DNA from: an uncultured Bacteroidota bacterium
GTDB taxonomy: Bacteria; Bacteroidota; Bacteroidia; Bacteroidales; CAIWKO01
Direction of reading: 5' to 3'
Assembly (NCBI GenBank): GCA_937934705.1
Contig: CALGYY010000114.1
Span: forward strand, 1-13,619
Length of the DNA stretch: 13,619 nt
Every line of letters begins with the position of its first letter. Position 1 is the first letter of the stretch. Below the pieces are notes generated by a model. The model ran no database searches and had not been told where the DNA came from. It was given only the letters and a program-made list of their open reading frames with translations. This document shows positions 1 through 5,923 of this stretch, in pieces. The position numbers and the translations under genes were made by a program.

Positions 1-832
1 TCTGATCCATCAGGCTGTTATCCTGCAGCAACTTGACCACATAGATGCCATGGCTGAAGCTTCCGACCTGAACATTGGCGTAGTTGAAGCCCTGGTTAAC
101 ACCTTCCACAGCGGCGGAATAAACCTTGCGGCCTTCCATGCTGTAAATTTCGATGCTCACTGCAGAACTTCTGTCGAGGAAGAAGTCGATGGTCACCTGA
201 TCTGATGCCGGGTTGGGGAATATCGTGGTGAATTTTGTGCTTTCCGGGTTGAAATCAACCGCGGTGGTTCCGCAATTTGAAAAATAGGTATCGAAACCCG
301 TGATGGTCGTCGGGCTCCAGTTCACATCCCAGTAAATTGTGTGATTGGGGCAAACGACAGAATAGGTCGGGAATCCGACAAAGTTGAAAACAGTTGCGTA
401 AGAATTGTAAATAATACTGTTCCCGTTGCCCTGGGTCCCAGCACAAGGATTGGTGACACCATAGTTGGTTTTGTAAGCGTTTATGGTAGCATTGTTATCC
501 CTGTCGGAAATGCCCCAGTACTTGATGTTGCCATTACCAGCACCGTGGTTCTGATAACTGGCTTCGATTTCGTCCGCATAGGCCGAGCATGAAGGTCAAG
601 TCGTGTAGAAGAAGTCCAGAACAACCGAGTTTCCGGCATCAAGGGTGTTGAAAAGATTGGCGGTGGTAACACCGTCAGAGAAGGTGGTGGTAAAATCAAC
701 TGCGTTGGCGCGTTCCTGGATCACAAGCTCCTGACCGCTGCCATTGGCCGGCGGGCATTTGCTTTCCTGTCCCAGGGCGCATAAAGCGAGCAGGCCCATG
801 GCCATGCTGAACAGGAGTAAGGGTTTCTTCAT
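1..832 (-). CDS. Exported thioredoxin-fold protein with T9SS sorting domain and in-frame UGA at the CxxC motif (candidate selenoprotein; 3' end outside window)
   Basis: Start ATG at 832; 277 codons lie in the window and the C-terminus runs past the left edge. Residues 1-21 form a signal peptide (Lys-Lys, hydrophobic core, likely cut after ALG). Then comes a thioredoxin/redoxin-like domain: beta strand SVVLDFFYTT, then UGA as codon 79 (plus coordinates 596-598), then P80-S81-C82, and later GFPTYSVV, whose Pro near 155 suits the thioredoxin cis-Pro. From about residue 204 the protein has FPNPASDQVTIDFF and later GIYVVKLL, a T9SS type A sorting domain. Redoxin proteins of this type usually read TTCPxC, so UGA replaces the catalytic Cys. 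Both sides of the UGA are in the same frame with no other stop, so this is not a frameshift. I infer selenocysteine insertion giving a UxxC active site. A nonsense mutation or base-call error remains possible. A strict caller would split it into 596-832 plus a headless fragment at 1-595. The likely role is extracytoplasmic thiol redox chemistry; the substrate is unknown. Confidence 0.8.
562..594 (-). promoter_or_regulatory. Possible bacterial SECIS-like hairpin just downstream of the UGA
   Basis: Folding by hand, the mRNA right after the UGA can form CUUC/GAAG (594-591 with 565-562), a 4x4 internal loop, UCG/CGA (586-584 with 572-570), a G-A mismatch, CC/GG (582-581 with 575-574) and a loop UAUGC (580-576). 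Bacterial SECIS elements lie in this region of the coding sequence. The fit is imperfect. In this fold G is not among the first two loop bases, and the alternative larger loop that does begin with G lies slightly closer to the UGA than usual. This is weak support on its own. Confidence 0.3.
596..598 (-). other. In-frame UGA, candidate selenocysteine codon
   Basis: On the minus strand this codon reads TGA between ACT (Thr) and CCT (Pro), followed by TCA TGC (Ser Cys). It therefore sits three residues before a Cys, where thioredoxin-fold proteins carry the nucleophilic first Cys of CxxC. TGA also ends mutY, ggpS, the lipid kinase and pfkA in this window, so it is an ordinary stop in this genome. 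A single base change from TGC or TGT could produce it, so mutation or sequencing error is the competing explanation. Confidence 0.6.
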
Positions 833-856
833 AAAATTGAGTTTTGGTTTGCCCAA

Positions 857-887
857 CAAATATAAACTAAAAACGCCCGTATCCAAA
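857..887 (-). promoter_or_regulatory. Bacteroidota-type promoter for the T9SS redox protein gene
   Basis: Reading the minus strand, TTTG (887-884), a 19-nt spacer, then TATATTTG (864-857). This matches the Bacteroidota sigma-70 consensus TTTG-N19-21-TAnnTTTG exactly. Transcription should start near 850, giving a leader of roughly 20 nt before the ATG at 832. An intact consensus promoter argues against a long-dead pseudogene. Confidence 0.75.
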
Positions 888-954
888 TATCCGGATATTT
901 TTTTACGTCTATGTGAAGAAACAGCGGTTACATAGGGGTGAAGCGCGGATTGTT

Positions 955-962
955 TATATTTG
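955..962 (+). promoter_or_regulatory. Bacteroidota -7 element for the phosphopantetheinyl transferase gene
   Basis: TATATTTG matches TAnnTTTG and ends 20 nt before the ATG at 983. I see no good -33 TTTG at the expected distance. With the minus-strand promoter at 857-887 it forms a compact divergent promoter region in the 150-bp gap between the two genes. Confidence 0.55.
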
Positions 963-982
963 CTGTTATCTATTGATCAGGT

Positions 983-1618
983 ATGCCGGTTCACACCCTT
1001 GAAACGATTGGTAATTCAGGCATTTGTGGCGTCTGGGAGATCACTGAAAGTGCAGAGATCCTGAAGCAGATGATCTGTCTCAACCCCCGGGAAGAAGAGG
1101 TTTATGCCTCGTTCCGGAATGAACTGCGGCGGGCCCACTGGCTGAGTTATCGTTTGCTGATCAGGGAAATGCTGGGCACGCGTGAAGTGGAACTTGAATA
1201 TACAGATGCCGGTAAACCCCTGATGCATTCTCCTGCGGGCTTCGTCTCCGTCAGTCATTCGGGCGGCTTTTCAGCGGTGTTGTACAGTCCCTGCTGCAGG
1301 GTGGGCATTGATGTTGAGCGTGTACAGGAAAGAATTGAAAAGGTGTCACACAAGTTCCTGTCGGACGAGGAACTTTCGGCCATCAGCGGTGATCACCGGC
1401 TTCAGGATTTGGTTACCCGCTGGGCGGCCAAGGAGGCCTTGTACAAACTTTATGGCAGTGAGGTGGCGGATTTCAGGGAGCATTTGCACATATTCCCTTT
1501 CGCGCCGCAGGGTGAAGGCTGCCTCGATGCCGCAGTCAGGCTGCCGGGCCGTGAAGAAAGGTTCACCCTCAGCTATCGCAGGATAGACGGGTATATGCTG
1601 GTGTGGCTGTTGTCCTAG
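983..1618 (+). CDS. 4'-phosphopantetheinyl transferase, Sfp/AcpT-like
   Basis: A 211-residue protein, the usual size for an Sfp-type PPTase. These enzymes move the 4'-phosphopantetheine arm of coenzyme A onto a conserved Ser of acyl or peptidyl carrier proteins in the cytoplasm. Visible motifs are SVSHS at residues 89-93 (CoA-binding region), VGIDVE at 107-112 (Mg2+-binding Asp110 and Glu112), and RWAAKEALYKLYG at 146-158 (the W-x-x-K-E motif with Lys150 and Glu151). The start is an ATG 20 nt after a TATATTTG element. Whether it serves primary fatty-acid ACP or a secondary-metabolite carrier cannot be told here, as no carrier protein or synthase is nearby. Its TAG stop overlaps the RNase G stop on the other strand. 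Confidence 0.9.
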   Translation: MPVHTLETIGNSGICGVWEITESAEILKQMICLNPREEEVYASFRNELRRAHWLSYRLLIREMLGTREVELEYTDAGKPLMHSPAGFVSVSHSGGFSAVLYSPCCRVGIDVERVQERIEKVSHKFLSDEELSAISGDHRLQDLVTRWAAKEALYKLYGSEVADFREHLHIFPFAPQGEGCLDAAVRLPGREERFTLSYRRIDGYMLVWLLS

Positions 1619-3171
1619 ACCTTGATCTCGTCGCCCCTGGCGTTGAAGAAATGATACTCCAGGAAATGGTAGGAATTGTTTTTCGACATCCGGATCCACT
1701 TGCGGAAGCGGAAGTACCATTTCACGCGGTGTGATTTCAGGCCCTTCTTCAGGTATGAATAAACGATGGGGTGAACGCAGAGTTTGAGGGAAGGCTCATT
1801 CTGCTCCTGGATAAGGTAGCGGATGTGGTTCTCAATCTCATCAATCAGGGTGATGCTGGCTTTGATCTCGCCGCTTCCTTCGCATACCGGGCAGCGTTCA
1901 AGCATCTGGATGTTCATCTCAGGGCGCACACGCTGACGGGTGATCTGTACCAGACCGAATTTCGAAGGCGGGAGTATGGTGTGTTTGGCCCTGTCGTTTT
2001 CCATCACCGATTTGATCTTGTCGTAGAGGCGGCGCCGGTTGGATGCTTCGTGCATATCAATGAAATCGATCACGATGATGCCGCCCATGTCGCGAAGCCT
2101 CAATTGACGGGCAATTTCTGCGGCTGCCTCGAGGTTGACGTCAAGGGCGTTGGCTTCCTGGCCACTCTGATTACTGGTCCGGTGACCGCTGTTGACATCA
2201 ATCACATGCATGGCCTCGGTGTGCTCTATAATGAGGTAAGCGCCGTTTTTTATGTTGACTTTTTTGCCAAAACTCCCCCTGATCTGCTTGTCAATACCGT
2301 AATGTTCAAACAGAGGAGTCTTCCCTTTATGCAGTCTCAGGATATTCTCCTTGTCGGGCATAATGTTGCGGATGAGGCTTTTCAGCTCTTCATACAAGCC
2401 GCTATCGTTCACCACAACAGAATTGAAGGAGGCATTCAGCAGGTCTCTGAGCATTGCAGAAGAGCGGTCCATCTCACTCAGGATCTTTTTCGGAGCACGC
2501 GCACCCGGCATACGGCTGACCATGGTTTCCCACTTGCCGGTCAGCTCTTCCATGTCCCCGATGAGCTCAGCCACTTTCTTGTTCTCGGCAACCGTGCGGA
2601 TGATGACCCCGAAATTGCGGGGTTTGATGCTTGTTACCAATCGCTTCAGGCGGTTGCGCTCTTCATTGTTTTTGATCTTCTGCGATACCGACACCCGGTC
2701 GGAAAAAGGCACCAGTACCATATAGCGCCCGGCAAATGCAAGCTCAGACGTGATCCTCGGGCCTTTTGTGGATATAGGCTCCTTGGCAATCTGCACGGGA
2801 ATCTCCATGTTCGGACTCAGGATACTGCCAATCTTCCCCGTTTTTTCAATATCCCGCTCCCCCTTGTAATCGGCGTGGTGAACCGGCATCGGGTTCTTGT
2901 TCTGAAGCAGACCTTTTGAATACCGAAGCAGGGAGTTCACCTGGGGACCCAGATCCAGATAATGGAGAAAAGCATCCTTTTCGTAACCAACATCAACAAA
3001 AGCAGCGTTCAATCCCTGCACAATCCGCCTCACTTTTCCAAGGTACACATCCCCTACGGCAAAGCTGCTGTTATTCTTCTCCCGGTTCAGTTCAACAAGG
3101 CGTTTGTCTTCCAGCAGAGCAATGACCACCTCATTGACCCCTGAATCGATGATGAGTTCTTTATTGACCAT
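1615..3171 (-). CDS. rng: Ribonuclease G (RNase E/G family)
   Basis: A 518-residue cytoplasmic endoribonuclease of RNase G size, lacking the long C-terminal scaffold of enterobacterial RNase E. The family cuts single-stranded AU-rich RNA in rRNA maturation and mRNA decay. An S1 domain occupies roughly residues 38-130 (VGDVYLGKVRRIVQGLNAAF onward). The catalytic DNase I-like domain has MHVIDVNSG with Asp325 and GGIIVIDFIDM with Asp369, matching the two Mg2+-binding Asp of RNase E. RCPVCEGSG supplies the zinc-link Cys427 and Cys430. All key residues are present. The start at 3171 gives MVNKELIIDSG, typical of the Bacteroidota family. It converges on the PPTase gene with a 4-bp overlap. The mS38-like gene lies upstream, separated by a terminator, so rng is probably transcribed separately; I could not pick out its promoter. 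Confidence 0.95.
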   Translation of the reverse strand: MVNKELIIDSGVNEVVIALLEDKRLVELNREKNNSSFAVGDVYLGKVRRIVQGLNAAFVDVGYEKDAFLHYLDLGPQVNSLLRYSKGLLQNKNPMPVHHADYKGERDIEKTGKIGSILSPNMEIPVQIAKEPISTKGPRITSELAFAGRYMVLVPFSDRVSVSQKIKNNEERNRLKRLVTSIKPRNFGVIIRTVAENKKVAELIGDMEELTGKWETMVSRMPGARAPKKILSEMDRSSAMLRDLLNASFNSVVVNDSGLYEELKSLIRNIMPDKENILRLHKGKTPLFEHYGIDKQIRGSFGKKVNIKNGAYLIIEHTEAMHVIDVNSGHRTSNQSGQEANALDVNLEAAAEIARQLRLRDMGGIIVIDFIDMHEASNRRRLYDKIKSVMENDRAKHTILPPSKFGLVQITRQRVRPEMNIQMLERCPVCEGSGEIKASITLIDEIENHIRYLIQEQNEPSLKLCVHPIVYSYLKKGLKSHRVKWYFRFRKWIRMSKNNSYHFLEYHFFNARGDEIKV

Positions 3172-3250
3172 AAAACTTACAATTCATCTGTCATTGCCAT
3201 ATTGTGATTGCAGTCAACAGGATACCGGCAAATGCAGATGCACAGAACCT

Positions 3251-3290
3251 AAAAAAATTATTACACAATGCAGAACATTGTGTAATAATT
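3251..3290 (-). terminator. Intrinsic terminator after the HU / mS38-like unit
   Basis: A perfect 15-bp inverted repeat (3256-3270 and 3276-3290) encloses a 5-nt loop. On the minus strand the stem is followed by seven T's (overlapping the stem base, through 3251). It lies 24 nt after the stop of the mS38-like gene and about 80 nt before the rng start, so it should end the upstream unit. A secondary role in the rng leader cannot be excluded. Confidence 0.8.
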
Positions 3291-3314
3291 GATTTGTGAG
3301 AAGCGCACAGACAT

Positions 3315-3404
3315 TTACTTCTTCTTATGCCTGTTCTTCCGCAAGCGTTTTTTACGCTTGTGAGTCGCCATTTTGTGCCTTTTTCTTTTCTTACCGCTAG
3401 GCAT
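3315..3404 (-). CDS. Tiny basic AURKAIP1/COX24 (mS38-like) domain protein, probable ribosome-associated protein
   Basis: A 29-codon gene starting ATG CCT AGC GGT and ending AAG AAG AAG TAA. About two thirds of the residues are Lys, Arg or His. It begins MPSGKKRKRHKM and continues HKRKKRLRKNRHKK, the signature of the short COX24_C/AURKAIP1 family that is widespread in Bacteroidota and related to mitochondrial ribosomal protein mS38. The composition fits a rRNA-binding peptide of the small subunit; that role is inferred from the family. It lies 32 nt after the HU-family gene on the same strand and is followed by a strong terminator, so the two are likely co-transcribed. Its size makes automatic callers miss it. 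Confidence 0.85.
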   Translation of the reverse strand: MPSGKKRKRHKMATHKRKKRLRKNRHKKK

Positions 3405-3436
3405 AACTAATTGTTTTAAGAGCGCTTGCGCTGAAA

Positions 3437-3721
3437 TTATTTAACATTCTTCTTAACAACAGAAGTGAAAACCTTAGCCGGTTTGAAAGCGGGGATTTTA
3501 TGAGCCGGGATCACAATCGTGGTATTCTTTGAAATATTGCGTCCGGTTTTCTTTGCGCGCTGTTTGATGATGAAACTGCCAAACCCCCTCAGATACACGT
3601 TTTCTCCTTTACTGAGTGAACCCTTGATCGATTCCATCATAGCTTCCACTGTGGCCTGTACTGCGACCTTCTCAATTCCAGTTTTGCTGGCAATCTCAGT
3701 TACGATTTCTGCTTTCGTCAT
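3437..3721 (-). CDS. HU/IHF-family DNA-binding protein
   Basis: A 94-residue histone-like protein that binds and bends DNA as a dimer and helps organise the nucleoid. It starts MTKAEIVTEIASKTGIEK, the helical dimerisation part. GFGSFIIKQRAKKTGRN (about residues 47-63) leads into the DNA-contacting beta arm, whose tip holds the usual Pro in IPAHKIPAFKPAK, with the final helix after it. Length and motifs are complete. The gene is first in a minus-strand unit with the mS38-like gene and shares a divergent promoter region with mutY. Its leader is unusually long here, about 60-65 nt, if the TATATTTG at 3792-3799 is the promoter. Confidence 0.93.
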   Translation of the reverse strand: MTKAEIVTEIASKTGIEKVAVQATVEAMMESIKGSLSKGENVYLRGFGSFIIKQRAKKTGRNISKNTTIVIPAHKIPAFKPAKVFTSVVKKNVK

Positions 3722-3791
3722 TGTTGATAATTTTTTAATTGGTTGTTAATTATAAATGAATTACTTAATCAGTCTTTTTCAAACGGGGCTG

Positions 3792-3799
3792 CAAATATA
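3792..3799 (-). promoter_or_regulatory. Bacteroidota -7 element for the HU-family gene
   Basis: The minus strand reads TATATTTG, an exact TAnnTTTG match, 70 nt before the HU start codon. The -33 side is weak (TTTC about 22 nt upstream). The AT-rich leader between it and the gene shows no clear fold. Confidence 0.5.
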
Positions 3800-3859
3800 T
3801 GAATCTTTTGAAAATCGCATGGAAATTGAATTTTTTTTTTCATTCTAAATAACTCGTTA

Positions 3860-3867
3860 TAAATTTG
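3860..3867 (+). promoter_or_regulatory. Bacteroidota -7 element for mutY
   Basis: TAAATTTG matches TAnnTTTG and ends 15 nt before the ATG at 3883. It contains the TTG at 3865 that would be the furthest upstream in-frame start, so that codon would lie upstream of the transcript. No convincing -33 TTTG is seen in the T-rich sequence upstream. Confidence 0.5.
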
Positions 3868-3882
3868 TTTAAAAATCCGGGC

Positions 3883-4938
3883 ATGATGAGGCGGAAACTG
3901 ATGGATTGGTATCTTGCTGAAAGAAGGGAACTTCCGTGGAGACGCACAAAAGATCCATATAAGATATGGATATCTGAAATTGTCCTTCAGCAAACACGTG
4001 TGGACCAGGGAATTGCATATTACGAGCGTTTGGTGAACCTTTTCCCCGATGTTTATTCACTGGCTGCCGCAACCGAAGAAAGCGTACTTAAGGCCTGGCA
4101 GGGTCTGGGATATTACAGCAGGGCCAGAAACCTGCATCATGCAGCTAAGGATATTGTGCAGCGGTTTGGAGGACTTTTTCCGGAGGAGTTCACAGATATA
4201 ATCACACTGAAAGGAATCGGTGATTATACCGCAGCAGCTATCGCTTCAATTGCATTTGATCAACCCAGGCCCGTGCTCGACGGGAATGTGATGCGGGTGG
4301 TGAGCCGCCTGCTGGCCTTGCAGGAACTGGCTGATAAGCCCCCTGGAAAAAACAGGATCATGGATTTCCTGCATACGCATATCGACAGTGCCGATCCGGG
4401 AACCTTTAATCAGGCGGTGATGGAACTAGGAGCGATGGTTTGCACCCCGCGGCAACCTTTGTGCTCAGAATGTCCGCTCCGCTCCCTTTGTCAAGCAAGA
4501 AAGCTCGGTATTGAGATGGAGCTGCCGGTGAAATCTCCCAAAGCATTATCTGTTGTCAGATATTATTATTATTTTGTTATTCTTGAAAAAGATAAGGAAT
4601 ATATCTATATAAAGAAGAGAACGGCCAATGGCATTTGGAAGAACATGTACGATTTTCCGCTCCTGGAGTCAGAAAAGGCCATGGGTCAGAAAACGGTCCT
4701 GAGGGAAGCCTTGAACCGGGAACTACCAGGTTTGACACATTACCGCCTGATCCGATATGGTGCACCGCTTGTTCACAAGCTTACGCACCGGGAACTGCGC
4801 ATCCGCTTTATCGAAGCGGAGATATCATCCCCCCTCAAAAAGCAGACAGGTCTGAAGCGAATCAGAATATCAGAGTTACCAAAGTTTCCTTTTCCCGTTG
4901 TGGTTCAGCATTATTTAAACCAGCTGACGGATCGCTGA
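3883..4938 (+). CDS. mutY: A/G-specific adenine DNA glycosylase MutY
   Basis: MutY removes adenine mispaired with 8-oxoguanine in base excision repair. Numbered from the ATG at 3883 (351 aa): SEIVLQQTRV holds the catalytic Glu at 32; a helix-hairpin-helix, LKGIGDYTAAAIASIAF, lies at about 109-125; VLDGNVMRV carries the catalytic Asp at 133; and Cys187, Cys194, Cys197 and Cys203 form the C-x6-C-x2-C-x5-C iron-sulfur loop. From about residue 222 a C-terminal NUDIX-like domain, which recognises 8-oxoG, completes the usual architecture. An in-frame TTG at 3865 lies inside a TAAATTTG promoter element, so the ATG at 3883 (or 3886) is preferred. The 3' end overlaps the convergent PfkB-family gene by 24 bp. 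Confidence 0.95.
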   Translation: MMRRKLMDWYLAERRELPWRRTKDPYKIWISEIVLQQTRVDQGIAYYERLVNLFPDVYSLAAATEESVLKAWQGLGYYSRARNLHHAAKDIVQRFGGLFPEEFTDIITLKGIGDYTAAAIASIAFDQPRPVLDGNVMRVVSRLLALQELADKPPGKNRIMDFLHTHIDSADPGTFNQAVMELGAMVCTPRQPLCSECPLRSLCQARKLGIEMELPVKSPKALSVVRYYYYFVILEKDKEYIYIKKRTANGIWKNMYDFPLLESEKAMGQKTVLREALNRELPGLTHYRLIRYGAPLVHKLTHRELRIRFIEAEISSPLKKQTGLKRIRISELPKFPFPVVVQHYLNQLTDR

Positions 4939-5898
4939 ACGGATGTTTTCCCAGCGATCATCCGGGATTTTGGCGCCAATACCTTCGATGACCTGTCCTG
5001 CCAGCAGGGATCCGGCTTTTCCGCAGAGGGGCAGCTCAAGGTTGTTGGCGAGGCCGTAAAGGAAGCCCGAAGCATAAAGGTCTCCGGCGCCTGTAGTATC
5101 AATGCAGCGGGCTGCCACCGCTTCAATCCTGAAGAGATCGTCGCCGCTTTTGATCAGTGAACCCTTTTCACCGGTTTTGACCACGGCAATCTTTGTCATA
5201 CCACCGATCAAATGAAGAGCATCTTCTGCGTTCAGGCCGGTGAAGGCATGCGCTTCTTCCTCGTTGGCAAACACGATACCTACACCCTTGCTGATGATTT
5301 TTTTCAGGAAATCAAGGTGCTGTTCCACCACGTTGTAACTGGCCAGATCGAGTGAAATCACGGCCCCGGCTTTCCCTGCCAGTTCGATTGCGCGCTCCAC
5401 GAGATCGTAGTTCTGTACCAGGTAACCTTCGATATGAAAGTAATCATAACCCTCGAAATGGGATGCTTGAAGATCTTTGGCAGACAATTCTATGGCAGCA
5501 CCCAGAAAGGTGGCAAAGGTACGCTGTGAATCCGGAGAAACCAGTGCAATGGCCCTTCCTGTGGCGGCTTGTCCCTCGTACAGGGTGGGACGAATGCCGG
5601 CCTTTTCCATGTCTTCGCGGAAAAAGCGGCCATAGTCATCTTTTCCGACTGTTCCAATGAAACTGCAGGGAACCCCGAGGCGTGACAGACCATGTATGGT
5701 GTTGGCCGCGCTTCCGCCTGAGGCCAGTTCGCGCCTGAGATGGGCTGCCCCTTCCAGAACCCCCGTTGAGAATTCCTGATCCACCAGTTGCATGCTCCCT
5801 TTCTGCAGCTTATAACGCTTCAGAAAATCATCCGTATCCAGTTGTGTCATAATATCGACCAACGCATTACCCAGTCCCAGAACTTTCTTCATATTCAT
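4915..5898 (-). CDS. PfkB-family kinase, adenosine kinase-like
   Basis: A 327-residue ribokinase-fold sugar or nucleoside kinase acting in the cytoplasm. The N-terminus MKKVLGLGNALVDI carries the substrate-site Asp, ASGGSAANT at 59-67 is PfkB signature 1, and DTTGAGD at 267-273 is signature 2 with the anion hole and catalytic base Asp273. Bacteroidota proteins of this type are often labelled adenosine kinase, but substrate cannot be fixed from sequence alone; ribokinase- or fructokinase-like activity is possible. I chose the ATG at 5898 (5892 is an alternative); an open extension upstream to 6060 only runs into ggpS. It starts 25 nt after the ggpS stop on the same strand, so the two probably form an operon. 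It converges on mutY with a 24-bp overlap. Confidence 0.88.
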   Translation of the reverse strand: MNMKKVLGLGNALVDIMTQLDTDDFLKRYKLQKGSMQLVDQEFSTGVLEGAAHLRRELASGGSAANTIHGLSRLGVPCSFIGTVGKDDYGRFFREDMEKAGIRPTLYEGQAATGRAIALVSPDSQRTFATFLGAAIELSAKDLQASHFEGYDYFHIEGYLVQNYDLVERAIELAGKAGAVISLDLASYNVVEQHLDFLKKIISKGVGIVFANEEEAHAFTGLNAEDALHLIGGMTKIAVVKTGEKGSLIKSGDDLFRIEAVAARCIDTTGAGDLYASGFLYGLANNLELPLCGKAGSLLAGQVIEGIGAKIPDDRWENIRSAIRQLV

Positions 5899-5923
5899 AA
5901 TGTTTGATTGTTCAGAATTGAAT

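Noticed and set aside
255..592. Short open frames on both strands inside the T9SS redox gene
   Set aside because: The continuous minus-strand frame through this region encodes the thioredoxin-fold and sorting domain, so these are shadows.
596..598. Frameshift as the cause of the broken redox gene
   Set aside because: I translated both sides by hand. They are in the same frame, so only the UGA codon itself interrupts the gene.
596..598. Genome-wide reassignment of UGA to a sense codon
   Set aside because: mutY, ggpS, the lipid kinase and pfkA all end at UGA at the expected family lengths.
1771..2919. 382-codon open frame on the plus strand opposite rng
   Set aside because: It lies wholly antisense to rng, which has all RNase G motifs. 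The translation has no recognisable domain and looks like a codon-bias mirror of the real gene.
3421..3432. Small inverted repeat (AGCGC-TT-GCGCT) between the HU and mS38-like genes as a terminator
   Set aside because: The 2-nt loop is too tight, there is no T-run on the minus strand, and the next gene starts right after it.
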